This document shows, piece after piece, positions 1 through 7,320 of a DNA stretch of 11,139 nucleotides (positions are counted from its first letter, which is position 1; every line of letters starts with the position of its first letter). The translations under genes and the position numbers were made by a program. Under the pieces are notes generated by a model, which saw only the letters and a program-made list of their open reading frames with translations, was not told where the DNA came from and searched no databases. Source of the DNA: an uncultured beta proteobacterium. Its GTDB lineage: Bacteria > Pseudomonadota > Gammaproteobacteria > Burkholderiales > SG8-39. The stretch spans positions 20,344 through 31,482 of the forward strand of contig CADEDU010000047.1 in assembly GCA_902826155.1 (NCBI GenBank), in the 5' to 3' direction.

Positions 1-519
1 CGGTTGGAGAAGGCCGGCTTCATGCTCGATTTCGGCGAGGACGATTCGGGCCTGTTCATGAAATACCTGCGGCGCGGCTCTGGCTACTACATCGACGTGG
101 GTGCGAGCGAACTGGTGGCCGATGGCCGCGTGAAGCTCAAGACCGGCGCGATCGAGCGCGTCACGGCTGCCGGGCTGCAGATGCAGGATGGCAGCACGCT
201 GCAAGCCGACCTGATCGTCTGGGCCACCGGCTACGGATCGATGAACGGCTGGGTGGCGCAACTCATCGATCAGGAGACCGCCGATCATCTGGGCAAATGC
301 TGGGGGTTGGGCTCGGGCACGAAGAAGGACCCCGGCCCGTGGGAGGGTGAATTGCGCAACATGTGGAAGCCCACGCAGGTGAAGAACCTGTGGATGCAGG
401 GCGGCAACCTGCATCAGAATCGCCACTACTCGCTGTGCGTTGCATTGCAGCTCAAGGCACGCATGGAGGGGATTCCGACGCCGGTGTACGAACTGGCGCC
501 GGTGCACCATAAAGCTTGA
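1..519 (+). CDS. Flavin-dependent monooxygenase (FMO/YUCCA-like), C-terminal part; 5' end outside window
   Basis: The reading frame is open from the first base, so this is the 3' end of a longer gene; the TTG at base 4 is probably internal. The visible 172 codons include a segment reading DLIVWATGYG (about bases 208-237). This matches the conserved ATGY/ATGF motif near the C-terminus of class B flavin monooxygenases (FMO, YUCCA and related NAD(P)/FAD oxidoreductases), where it helps link the FAD and NADPH domains. The tail (GPWEGELRNMWKPTQ, then GGNLHQNRHYS) resembles the C-terminus of large bacterial FAD-dependent oxidoreductases of about 600 residues. Such enzymes use NADPH and O2 to oxygenate a small organic substrate; which one cannot be told from this fragment. 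The GxGxxG nucleotide-binding motifs lie upstream of the window. It is followed by a VOC-family gene on the same strand 65 nt downstream, so the two may be co-transcribed. Confidence 0.75.
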   Translation, partial: RLEKAGFMLDFGEDDSGLFMKYLRRGSGYYIDVGASELVADGRVKLKTGAIERVTAAGLQMQDGSTLQADLIVWATGYGSMNGWVAQLIDQETADHLGKCWGLGSGTKKDPGPWEGELRNMWKPTQVKNLWMQGGNLHQNRHYSLCVALQLKARMEGIPTPVYELAPVHHKA

Positions 520-573
520 GCCGCGGGCTCGAGCTGAGCAGCGTCGCCGGCGCGCCGCGGCAGATTCGCAATC

Positions 574-578
574 GGAGG
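574..578 (+). promoter_or_regulatory. Ribosome binding site deciding the VOC gene start
   Basis: GGAGG lies 6 nt before the ATG at 585. It fixes the start of the downstream gene there, not at the upstream in-frame ATG at 516, which overlaps the end of the monooxygenase gene and has no Shine-Dalgarno sequence. The second codon (588) is also ATG. Confidence 0.8.
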
Positions 579-584
579 CAGGCC

Positions 585-1127
585 ATGATGAAGATCGATC
601 GCATCCACCACGTTGCCTATCGCTGCCGCGACGCCAAGGAGACCGTGCACTGGTATCGCAAGATGCTGAACATGGACTTCGTGCTGGCCATCGCCGAGGA
701 TCAGGTGCCTTCCACCAAGGCACCCGATCCGTACATGCACATCTTTCTCGATGCGGGTAACGGCAACGTGCTCGCATTCTTCGAGCTGCCGACGCAGCCG
801 CAGATGGGGCGCGATCCGAACACGCCCGAATGGGTGCAGCACATCGCGTTCAAGGTGAACGACCGCGCCACGCTGCTCGAGTACAAGGCGCATCTGGAGG
901 CCCATGGCGTGCCGGTGATCGGCGTCACCGACCACGGCGCGTTCCACTCGATCTATTTCTTCGATCCCAACGGGCATCGGCTGGAGCTTGCCTGTCCCGA
1001 TCCGAACGCCGATGCGATGCAGGTGAAGGCCGATGCGGTGAAGTGGGACATGCTGGAGGAGTGGTCGCAGACCAAGCGCGCCCCGCGCCATGCGGCATTC
1101 CTGCACGAGCGCGAGTTCGAACAGTGA
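585..1127 (+). CDS. VOC family protein (glyoxalase/bleomycin resistance/extradiol dioxygenase fold)
   Basis: A 180-residue protein with two beta-alpha-beta-beta-beta modules of the vicinal oxygen chelate superfamily. Module 1 starts with IDRIHHVAYRCRD (residues 4-16) and ends near AFFEL (64-68). Module 2 starts with VQHIAFKV (84-91) and ends with the family signature FFDPNGHRLEL (125-135). Likely divalent-metal ligands are H9, E67, H86 and E134. The intact ligand set suggests an active metalloenzyme or metal-dependent binding protein. The superfamily covers glyoxalase I, ring-cleaving dioxygenases, epimerases and resistance proteins, and the sequence alone does not decide between them. A flavin monooxygenase gene directly upstream on the same strand fits a role in oxidative breakdown of an aromatic or similar compound, but that is inference. 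The C-terminal 40 residues extend past the fold and are charged. The gene converges on mshQ with about 60 nt between the stop codons. Confidence 0.85.
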   Translation: MMKIDRIHHVAYRCRDAKETVHWYRKMLNMDFVLAIAEDQVPSTKAPDPYMHIFLDAGNGNVLAFFELPTQPQMGRDPNTPEWVQHIAFKVNDRATLLEYKAHLEAHGVPVIGVTDHGAFHSIYFFDPNGHRLELACPDPNADAMQVKADAVKWDMLEEWSQTKRAPRHAAFLHEREFEQ

Positions 1128-1164
1128 GCGAGTAGGCGAGGCGCGCGATCGCCGACTGCTATTC

Positions 1165-1186
1165 GCAGCGTTACGTCGGTCGCTGC
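1165..1186. terminator. Weak hairpin in the convergent VOC/mshQ gap
   Basis: GCAGCG (1165-1170) and CGCTGC (1181-1186) form a 6-bp stem with a 10-nt loop. In the plus direction it is followed by CTTAGTAGTTTTCG, a poor U-tract. A competing pair, CCGAC (1152-1156) and GTCGG (1175-1179), overlaps it. It lies between two convergent stop codons, where a bidirectional terminator would be expected. The short stem and weak T-run make this tentative. Confidence 0.3.
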
Positions 1187-1187
1187 C

Positions 1188-4100
1188 TTAGTAGTTTTCG
1201 CGCAGGTAGATGAGTCGGTTCGGTGCGCGGTCGGTGCCGTACACGCCGAACGTGGCGCGCGCCTGCGGATCGTCGTCGTAGTTCGTGTTCGGGTTGGTGT
1301 CGTCGTCGCTCGAATTCCAGCGCCCGCGCAGGTAGCTGCGCGACGCGCTCGTCGCCGCGGCCGTTGCGCCCCCCACCGACCCACAGTACTGCGCGCCGCC
1401 CGGCACCGTGCCCAGATTCACGCGCAGATCGACGCTGCCGTTGTTGCTCGCGCCAGGCGCGGCGAGCGACGCGTTGGCAACGCCATTGGTGAAGCCGATG
1501 GTCGCGGCGCTGAACGCCGTCTCGCAAGCGTTGAGGTTGAGCTGGTAGTTGGACTGGCTCACGTTTGTACGTGCAAGGCGCGTGCAACTGTCGAGCGTGT
1601 TCACCAGGAATCCGCTGCCGTTCCAGTACTCCACCTGCATCGTCACCGGAAGCGCGAGTCGCTCCGAGCCGAGCGCGTTCTGCACCCGCAACCGGCCGAA
1701 TCGGATCTGCGTGTCGGCGCCGATCTGGGCGCGATCATTGCCACCGGTGCCGTCGACGTCGAAGTTGAGCGCCGCCGCGGCAAGTGCCACGGCATCTGCG
1801 TCCTGCGGCGCGATGCCGATCTTGACTTGCGTGAACGGCCCGTCGGGGTTGTCCGGTGCGCTGCGGCGCTGAATCGCCACCGTCGCGGCGAGATTGCTCG
1901 CCACGCCATTGCCCCAACTGCCGGTCACACCTGCCGCGGTGTCCAAGCGCGCGCTGAGGTCGGTGCTGGTAGCGATGTCGCGTGCGCCGAAGCTCATGCC
2001 GGCTGACGTCACCGGTAGTTTCGCGAAGCTACCCCGATAGTTGGTCGTGGGGATGCCTGAGGCATTCAGCGCGGTCAGAGTGAACTGCAGCGACAGACCC
2101 TCGTCCATGTACGAGAACGACGATGTCGGTGAGCAGGACGACGTTGCGCGATTGGTGAGCGTGGCGGATGAGAGCGCGAAGCGGCTCGGGATGAAGCGCC
2201 CGACACCGACCAGGCCGTTAGTGCTTGCGGTGATGGACTGGCCCGAGCCGAGATAGTTCGTGCTGGCGGCGGTGAGATTGATGATGCCGACCTCGGAGTA
2301 GCTCACTGCCTGGGTGCGCGCCCCGGTGGAGAAGCCGCTGAAGCTCGATCCGCTCAGGCTGCCGGCGTCGCCGCCGACGGGCTCGGCGAGCGCATGCGTG
2401 AGCGTCGCGCTCGCTCCACTGGGCTCCAAGCCGAAGTTGGGCGTTGCCGCGTTGGCCGCGATCTGCGCCTGGCTGTCGGGCTCGCCGTTCGCGTCGGCAT
2501 CGTCGCCCGACTTCCATGCCACCGCGGTCAACGTCGCATTGAAATTGCTGCCGGCCACGACGGTCGGTGTGCTGCTTGCGCCGCTCAGACCCGTGCCCGG
2601 TCCGGTCACGCCGATGCGCAAGCCGAACGGCCGCACCACGAATGCATTGCTCGATCCGCTCATCGTCTGACCCGACGGCGGCGCGGGCAGTGCGTAGCGC
2701 GCGTACAGCGTGATCTGACCCGCATCGGGGTAGTTGAAGACCAGGGGGGCCTTCGACTGCGCATCGAACGCCAGCGAGACCGATGTGTAGCTCGAAGGCG
2801 CAGCGGTGCCATTGTTCTGGCCGACGGCCGTCATCGTCCCGGTGCTGCTGCGCACCCGCACCTGCGAGCCCGGTGACGGCACGCACGAGGAGGGGTTGTT
2901 GCACTGTGAGGCCAGCTCGACGCTGACGGTCTGATTCTGGAACGCGCTGGTGCAGCTGCCGGTGTTGGTGTCGGTGCGGATCGCCTGCAGATACAACGTC
3001 TGCGCACCGAACCCGACGTTGGAGTCCTTGCCGGCGATGTGCGTGCCGATCGCGGCGCTGGTGGTGCCATTGGCCGTCACGCGGAACGCGGTATTGGTGA
3101 ACGTGATCGACGGATCGACGCCGCCGCCTTCTGCGCGTGTACCGTCGGTGACGTTGATGTTGATCGTCGACGGCGTGCTCTGGCGCAGCCGCGCCGTAAA
3201 ACTCGACTCGCTGCCAGGCCAGGTGTAGCTCGCCTGGCCGTTGTTGCTACCCGAGGGACTCCAGGTGCCGCCCCCGCTTGCCAGAGTTGCTTCCCACACG
3301 CCCGCGCTGGTCGAAGTGGTGAGCGTGAGCACGGTGCCCGCACCCGGGCTCACCGCGGTGCCGGTTGCGTCGCGCGCGGTGAACGTCACCTGCGCCGGCT
3401 CACAGGTGAGGCCGGTGCTGCCGCCTGGGTACGTGATCGCGTAGTCGTTCACCAGCACGCAGGTGCGCGTGGCATTCATGTCAGCGGTGATCTCGGCCGC
3501 CGTCCGCTCGTTGGTGTAGAGGCGCACTTCGTCGATCTGGCCGTCAGCCGAGTTGCCGGTACCCCCTGATCCGAGCTGCGCGCTGCGGTTGTCGCCGATG
3601 TAGAGCGTGCTGATGCTGGAGCTCAGGCTATTGTTGCTCGTCGAGGTCGAGCCCGACTGCGTGCCGTTCACGTAGACGCGCAGCCGGGCCGCATCGCCGA
3701 AACTCCACGACACCGCGATGTGCACCCAGGTATTCGCGGCGTACGAGAACGAGGCGCTGTCGGCGGTATAGGTGCTGTTGTTGCTGTCGGTGACCGCGAA
3801 GCGCAGTGTGCCGTTGCCGCGCTTGGCAAGCGAGAACGAACGGCCGTTCGTCGTCGTCGCATCGAGGAGCTGGCGATCGTCGGTGGTCCAGCCGCTGGCG
3901 GCCTTGTACCAGAAGCTGATCGTGCCCGAGCGTCGCATGCGGGTGTCGACGTCGATGCCGGTGTCGATCGCCTCGATCGTGCCGGTGCTCGTGTTCGATA
4001 CGATGGTGCCGGCCCGGCAGGTGCCAGGTGGCGTGGCCGGCGAAGGTAATGCGGTGCTCGGGGCACCGAGCGGACTGGCGTTGTTGCCGTTGCCCGAGGT

Positions 4101-4799
4101 ATCGAGCACCGAGCCCGCGCCCGACCAGCTCGACTGCTCCATCGCGTACTCGGCCATCATGCCGCGGAAGAAAAGCAACGCCATGCCACTCGCAACGCTG
4201 GAGGTGTTGAACGAGTACTCGGTGTAATCGGTGTCGCTCACTTCGACGCCGATCGTGGCGCTGCCGCCGGTGGTGCTCGCGCCGTTGTACTGGAGCTTGA
4301 ACGTGCCGTTCTCGTACAGGACGATCTGCAGCGAGTAGGTGCCAGACAAGCTGTAGTGGGGCAGGGCGTCCCATGATGCGACGAAGCGCCGATTCGGCGC
4401 GGTGCCGAACGTGTCGTAGCGGACCGTGCCGCCGCTGCGCGGTTGCAGATCGTCCCAATAGCCGGCGATGAAGCGATCGGCACCGTTCACCGGCAACGCT
4501 TCGTTGGTGTAGTCGGTGTGAAAGCTCTGGTCGGCGCCGAAGTGCAGGATGCCGTTGGAGAAGATGCGCACCTGGGTGTAGTCGACGCCACCGAAGTTGA
4601 AGGTGAAGCCGATGTTCACCAGTTGCTTGTCGTCGTCGATCGGAAAGCCGGTGTTGGCCTGTTCCCACGAGACACTTGTGGTGGGAGCCTCCCACGAGAA
4701 TGTCGTCGGCTGGTAGCTGTACGTCGCGGCGTATGCGTTCCAGGCAGTGAGCGCGAGCACCATCCAGACCAGGCAAGTGAATCGATGGAGCGCGCGCAT
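1188..4799 (-). CDS. mshQ: MSHA biogenesis protein MshQ: secreted LamG/DUF6701 protein, candidate tip adhesin
   Basis: A 1203-residue exported protein. Residues 1-24 are a Sec signal peptide (basic MRALHR, hydrophobic core, cleavage likely after AYA). Residues 27-215 form a beta-rich domain with FTFNFGG and IFSNGILHFG, reminiscent of nidogen-like extracellular domains. Residues 216-446 are a LamG/concanavalin-like domain (LDTSGNGNN, GTISFWYKA, TWVHIAVSW, VYVNGT, LYIGDNRS, DGQIDEVRLY). Residues 450-560 look Ig-like. From about 600 to the end is DUF6701, with landmarks FVVRPFGLRI (720-729), VGRFIPSRF (866-874), NYRGSFAKL (920-928), PVTMQVEYWNG (1051-1061) and the terminal LIYLRENY. An Asp/Asn-rich stretch at 1165-1178 could bind Ca2+. 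This architecture and the last position in the pilin gene cluster identify MshQ. It has no pilin leader, so it is not a pilin; a place at the pilus tip as ligand binder is inference. The start at 4799 is chosen over 4856 because it gives the signal peptide at the N-terminus and has a good ribosome binding site. Confidence 0.9.
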   Translation of the reverse strand: MRALHRFTCLVWMVLALTAWNAYAATYSYQPTTFSWEAPTTSVSWEQANTGFPIDDDKQLVNIGFTFNFGGVDYTQVRIFSNGILHFGADQSFHTDYTNEALPVNGADRFIAGYWDDLQPRSGGTVRYDTFGTAPNRRFVASWDALPHYSLSGTYSLQIVLYENGTFKLQYNGASTTGGSATIGVEVSDTDYTEYSFNTSSVASGMALLFFRGMMAEYAMEQSSWSGAGSVLDTSGNGNNASPLGAPSTALPSPATPPGTCRAGTIVSNTSTGTIEAIDTGIDVDTRMRRSGTISFWYKAASGWTTDDRQLLDATTTNGRSFSLAKRGNGTLRFAVTDSNNSTYTADSASFSYAANTWVHIAVSWSFGDAARLRVYVNGTQSGSTSTSNNSLSSSISTLYIGDNRSAQLGSGGTGNSADGQIDEVRLYTNERTAAEITADMNATRTCVLVNDYAITYPGGSTGLTCEPAQVTFTARDATGTAVSPGAGTVLTLTTSTSAGVWEATLASGGGTWSPSGSNNGQASYTWPGSESSFTARLRQSTPSTININVTDGTRAEGGGVDPSITFTNTAFRVTANGTTSAAIGTHIAGKDSNVGFGAQTLYLQAIRTDTNTGSCTSAFQNQTVSVELASQCNNPSSCVPSPGSQVRVRSSTGTMTAVGQNNGTAAPSSYTSVSLAFDAQSKAPLVFNYPDAGQITLYARYALPAPPSGQTMSGSSNAFVVRPFGLRIGVTGPGTGLSGASSTPTVVAGSNFNATLTAVAWKSGDDADANGEPDSQAQIAANAATPNFGLEPSGASATLTHALAEPVGGDAGSLSGSSFSGFSTGARTQAVSYSEVGIINLTAASTNYLGSGQSITASTNGLVGVGRFIPSRFALSSATLTNRATSSCSPTSSFSYMDEGLSLQFTLTALNASGIPTTNYRGSFAKLPVTSAGMSFGARDIATSTDLSARLDTAAGVTGSWGNGVASNLAATVAIQRRSAPDNPDGPFTQVKIGIAPQDADAVALAAAALNFDVDGTGGNDRAQIGADTQIRFGRLRVQNALGSERLALPVTMQVEYWNGSGFLVNTLDSCTRLARTNVSQSNYQLNLNACETAFSAATIGFTNGVANASLAAPGASNNGSVDLRVNLGTVPGGAQYCGSVGGATAAATSASRSYLRGRWNSSDDDTNPNTNYDDDPQARATFGVYGTDRAPNRLIYLRENY

Positions 4800-4804
4800 G
4801 CAGG

Positions 4805-4811
4805 TCACCTT
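4805..4811 (-). promoter_or_regulatory. Ribosome binding site of mshQ overlapping the mshP stop codon
   Basis: AAGGTGA on the minus strand lies 5 nt before the mshQ ATG (4799). Its first two bases belong to the TAA stop of mshP (4812-4810). The gap between the two genes is only 10 nt, so mshP and mshQ are probably translationally coupled. Confidence 0.7.
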
Positions 4812-5304
4812 ACGGCGCCGTGCCAGCGACGACGACCCGCAACTGCCGCTCGACATACGTCGCGTCGGCGCTGCCCGGGCAGCTCGTGCGGTTGCACGCG
4901 GTCGCGGTGATGTGGAACAGCCGGGTGGCGGGCGCGACGACTTCGACGTGCGAAGTCACCGAGCACTGCAGCTGCACCGAGAACGCGGCGAGCGCCCCGG
5001 TCAGCGCGAACGTCGTGTTGGCGCACGCGTCATTGCGCACCGCCTGATACATGCCCACCTCAATCCCCGCGCGCGCCGCCTGATACGCCTGCGAGCCCAG
5101 CGCATCGAACGCCGAGCTGCGCTGTTGCGCCGACGAGATCGTCACCAGCGCCACGCCCATGCCCGCCAGCACGACCAGTACGAAGACGGCCGCCACGGCC
5201 GCGAAGCCACGCGCGCGTGATCGGCGACGGGTGAGCCCCAGCGCCCCGACTCGCGCATGCGGCAGCCTGCGCCGCTCACGGAATGTTGTTGACGTGCACG
5301 GCAT
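4810..5304 (-). CDS. mshP: MSHA minor pilin MshP
   Basis: A prepilin-like protein of up to 164 residues. The mature N-terminus follows an Arg-rich leader ending ARARG (residues 29-33) and starts FAAVAAVFVLVVLAGMGVA, a long hydrophobic helix. Then come AQQRSSAFDALGSQAYQAAR and AGIEVGMYQAVRN, highly typical of MshP, and a C-terminal domain with cysteines around QLQCSVTS, ATACNRTSCPG and YVERQL. Position 5 of the mature protein is Ala, not the usual Glu; GspK-type tip pseudopilins also lack it, which fits a place at the pilus tip. The only ATG/GTG/TTG in frame before the helix is the ATG at 5304, which overlaps the end of mshO by 29 nt, gives a 33-residue leader and has no clear Shine-Dalgarno sequence. 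The true start is therefore uncertain (CTG codons occur later in the leader). Confidence 0.85.
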   Translation of the reverse strand: MPCTSTTFRERRRLPHARVGALGLTRRRSRARGFAAVAAVFVLVVLAGMGVALVTISSAQQRSSAFDALGSQAYQAARAGIEVGMYQAVRNDACANTTFALTGALAAFSVQLQCSVTSHVEVVAPATRLFHITATACNRTSCPGSADATYVERQLRVVVAGTAP

Positions 5305-6319
5305 GATGAAGGTTCACGGTTTCGCCGCCGCGCGTGAGCGCGACACGCATCGACAGCAGCCCGAGGCTCTGGGTGAGCACGAGCGGGTTGTAGGTGATCT
5401 CGCAGGCGGTCACGTTTTGCGCGAGCAGTGCGGTGCTCGGCGAGCCGGTGTAGCTGCCCGTGGGCTGGGCGAGCTGAATCGTGTAGCCCGACACGCGTGT
5501 CAGCGTTCCGGTGCCGTTGCCGTTTGCGTCCGGCGCGCCCGGTGCGCAGACGTACGTGACCGGACCGCTCACCACCTGAAATCGATTGCCCGGTGAGGCG
5601 AGCGGAAAACGTCGTGCGTCGAAACTAATCCGCGTTTCGTCTGCGAGCGTGCCCGCGGCGGTGCCGGTGATGCGTGTGGTGTTGCAGTTGGCCGAGTCGG
5701 GCGTGGCTGCGACGCAGTTGTACGCCGCTTGATTGAAGGTGTACGCGTTGGCGCTCGGTGCGCTCGCGGTCGCGAACAGGTTGTGCACGACCAGGATGTC
5801 ATTTGCCGCGATGGCCTGGCCGGAGGTCGTGACGGCAGGGCCGAGCGTGTCGAACGCGCTGTCCGAGGAACTGAAGTCCAACGGATTGCCGTTGCCCGAA
5901 GCGTCGGGCTGTGCCCGATAGCGTCCGCCGGTCTTGGTCAGCAGCAGCTCCAGGTAGATCGGGCCGGCGCCGGTGACGCGCAGGCTGTTGGGCAAGGCCA
6001 GCCGCACGTCGCGTGCGACGCGCCGCAACGCCGTATCGGCTGCATCGGCAAGCTCGCCGCGCCGGTTGGTATCGACGTAGGCGCGGATCGGATCGCGCAA
6101 CGCCATGGCCACGGTCACCGACAGGATCGCCAGGATGGCCAGCACCACCACCAGCTCCACTAACGTCACGCCGCAGCTGTACGCCCGGCTTCCTGGAAGG
6201 CGCTCGCGAAGGGACGCTCGCCACTCGAGCCTCGCCGAAGAACAGCGGAGCCCCGCGTTCCGGACGAGGCAGCGCGATGACTCGCTAAGGCAGGCTGACT
6301 TTGTAGCCGTCGAGCGCAT
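5276..6319 (-). CDS. mshO: MSHA minor pilin MshO
   Basis: A large minor prepilin with a PilD-type site YSCG|VTLVELVVVLAILAILSV around residue 50. Glu5 is present after cleavage. The mature part is about 297 residues, with AADTALRRVARDVRLALPNSLRV, ANDILVVHNLF, a cysteine-bearing middle and a C-terminal NPLVLTQSLGLLSMRVALTRG, matching the MshO/PilW-GspJ-like group of larger minor pilins. Its place between MshD and MshP supports the name. The only standard start codon upstream of the helix is the ATG at 6319, inside mshD (35-nt overlap). It gives an unusually long 50-residue leader with three cysteines before the one at the cleavage site, and no convincing ribosome binding site. A non-standard start nearer the helix, or a small frameshift in this stretch, is possible. 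The mature coding part is secure. Confidence 0.85.
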   Translation of the reverse strand: MRSTATKSACLSESSRCLVRNAGLRCSSARLEWRASLRERLPGSRAYSCGVTLVELVVVLAILAILSVTVAMALRDPIRAYVDTNRRGELADAADTALRRVARDVRLALPNSLRVTGAGPIYLELLLTKTGGRYRAQPDASGNGNPLDFSSSDSAFDTLGPAVTTSGQAIAANDILVVHNLFATASAPSANAYTFNQAAYNCVAATPDSANCNTTRITGTAAGTLADETRISFDARRFPLASPGNRFQVVSGPVTYVCAPGAPDANGNGTGTLTRVSGYTIQLAQPTGSYTGSPSTALLAQNVTACEITYNPLVLTQSLGLLSMRVALTRGGETVNLHHAVHVNNIP

Positions 6320-6764
6320 AGCTGATGCGCGGACCGCTCACCGTCACGGTCACGCGAAGAGAATCCACTGCGGGGACGCTGCCGAGCGCGGTTGCCGCCA
6401 CCGCCACCGACACGTTGTACTGCTCCAGCCCGGCAATCGGCGCGACGCCATCGATCGCATGGACGCCGGTCGTGTTGAAGCCGTTGTAATCCTGCACGTC
6501 GTCGAAGCTGGCGCGATTGGCCTGAGTGGCCGCACCGCTCCAGCCGCCGCTCGGATTGCTGAACGGCATCAACAGAATTTCTTCCAGCATCGACTCGGCG
6601 GCGGCCATGGCCTGCTTGCGCACGATCGGTTCGGGGCTGCGCACCACTGCACCATTGAAGACGAGCAGCACGCCGGCCAGTCCAATCGCGAACACGACGA
6701 TCAGCAGCAGCAGCTCGGGCAGGCTGAAGCCGCGCGCGGTCGGTACGAGGTCATGGCCGTACAT
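6285..6764 (-). CDS. mshD: MSHA minor pilin MshD
   Basis: A 159-residue prepilin. The 12-residue leader ends TARG, followed by FSLPELLLLIVVFAIGLAGV with Glu at mature position 5, so PilD cleavage and methylation are expected. The helix continues into VVRSPEPIVRKQAMAAAESMLEEILLMPF, which is typical of MshD and PilV/GspI-like minor pilins. The rest is a short beta-rich domain ending ISYALDGYKVSLP. The start at 6764 (ATG, with GGGGA 6 nt upstream at 6771-6775) is preferred to the ATG at 6836: it gives a normal leader, while the longer form would overlap mshC by 86 nt. With this start the overlap with mshC is 14 nt, suggesting coupled translation. MshD is expected in the inner membrane before assembly and then in low copy in the fibre, probably at the initiating end. 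Confidence 0.88.
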   Translation of the reverse strand: MYGHDLVPTARGFSLPELLLLIVVFAIGLAGVLLVFNGAVVRSPEPIVRKQAMAAAESMLEEILLMPFSNPSGGWSGAATQANRASFDDVQDYNGFNTTGVHAIDGVAPIAGLEQYNVSVAVAATALGSVPAVDSLRVTVTVSGPRISYALDGYKVSLP

Positions 6765-7257
6765 AACCCGTCCCCGCTTCGATCGTGAGATTGCGCACCG
6801 CATCGCCGGTGATCGCCAGCACCAGGTTCGACGCAAGGCTGGTGTCGCCCAACGCGCTGAAGGTGAAGGCCCGATCGGGGCCGATCGTCACGCCCGAGGG
6901 CGCGGTGCGCACGAAACTCGACTCACCCTGTGGCGAAGGCACGGTGATCGTGCTCCCACAGGCCGCGTCGGCGCACATCGTGAGTGCCACCGCGTTGCCG
7001 GCGATCGTCACCGTCACGGTGCGGCGTGCGGCGATGGCAACCTTCTGTGCGTAGGCGAGCTGCGCGCGCACCTGGTCGGCATAGGCGGCAGCATCGAAGC
7101 CGCGCCGGCCGAACACGCTGGTCGCGCTCACCGCGAGAATGCCGGCGATCAGCATGACGGCGACGAGCTCGGTCATCGAGAAGCCACGCTGGCGCCGCGC
7201 TCGTACGGATCCGGTCATCGCGCCAGCCGCGGAAAACACGAAGGGAACGGCTCGCAT
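6751..7257 (-). CDS. mshC: MSHA minor pilin MshC (GspH/FimT-like)
   Basis: A prepilin with leader ...RARRQRG| followed by FSMTELVAVMLIAGILAVSA (Glu5 present), then RRGFDAAAYADQVRAQLAYAQKVAIAARR, the helix pattern of the GspH/FimT family. The C-terminal beta domain carries two close cysteines (MCADAACG) and ends GTGYVRP. Two starts are possible. ATG 7257 gives 168 residues and a 25-residue leader, with GGGGA 9 nt upstream. ATG 7218 gives 155 residues and a 12-residue leader like that of MshD, but has no Shine-Dalgarno sequence. The upstream start and its ribosome binding site sit inside a perfect inverted repeat (7243-7270). The gene follows mshA after 94 nt and overlaps mshD by 14 nt. Its role is inferred from family and position: a low-abundance fibre subunit needed for pilus initiation. 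Confidence 0.85.
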   Translation of the reverse strand: MRAVPFVFSAAGAMTGSVRARRQRGFSMTELVAVMLIAGILAVSATSVFGRRGFDAAAYADQVRAQLAYAQKVAIAARRTVTVTIAGNAVALTMCADAACGSTITVPSPQGESSFVRTAPSGVTIGPDRAFTFSALGDTSLASNLVLAITGDAVRNLTIEAGTGYVRP

Positions 7258-7270
7258 GCTTACCGTTCCC
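7243..7270 (-). promoter_or_regulatory. Hairpin between mshA and mshC: attenuator or start-site sequestering structure
   Basis: On the minus strand GGGAACGG (7270-7263) pairs perfectly with CCGTTCCC (7250-7243), leaving a 12-nt loop TAAGCATGCGAG. The 5' arm is part of the Shine-Dalgarno-like GGGGAA and the loop holds the ATG at 7257. Downstream is TTCGTGTTTTCC, an imperfect U-tract. It could be a partial terminator that lowers minor pilin expression relative to MshA, or a translational switch for mshC. The pairing is seen in the sequence; the function is inferred. Confidence 0.5.
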
Positions 7271-7320
7271 CGCGTGATGGTGACGATGAGAGGGGTCGTG
7301 CCGGCGTTCCGCTCGCGCGC

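Noticed and set aside
516..584. Upstream ATG at 516 as the VOC gene start
   Set aside because: It would overlap the monooxygenase stop, has no ribosome binding site, and adds 23 low-quality residues before the family fold.
426..1106. Long minus-strand open frame (226 codons) opposite the VOC gene
   Set aside because: It is antisense to a gene with clear family motifs and a good ribosome binding site; its His/Arg-rich product resembles nothing.
1139..1153. GCGATCGC palindrome and GGCG/CGCC pairs after the VOC gene as a strong terminator
   Set aside because: The stem is short and followed by no T-run; GC-rich palindromes of this size are common by chance in this base composition.
3628..4776. 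Long minus-strand open frame (382 codons) inside mshQ
   Set aside because: It is a frame-shifted copy of the mshQ coding region: its residues are mainly Arg/His-rich, as expected from GC-rich out-of-frame reading, and no domain is visible.
6765..6836. Extension of mshD to the ATG at 6836
   Set aside because: It would overlap mshC by 86 nt and give a 36-residue leader; the ATG at 6764 has GGGGA upstream and gives a normal 12-residue leader.
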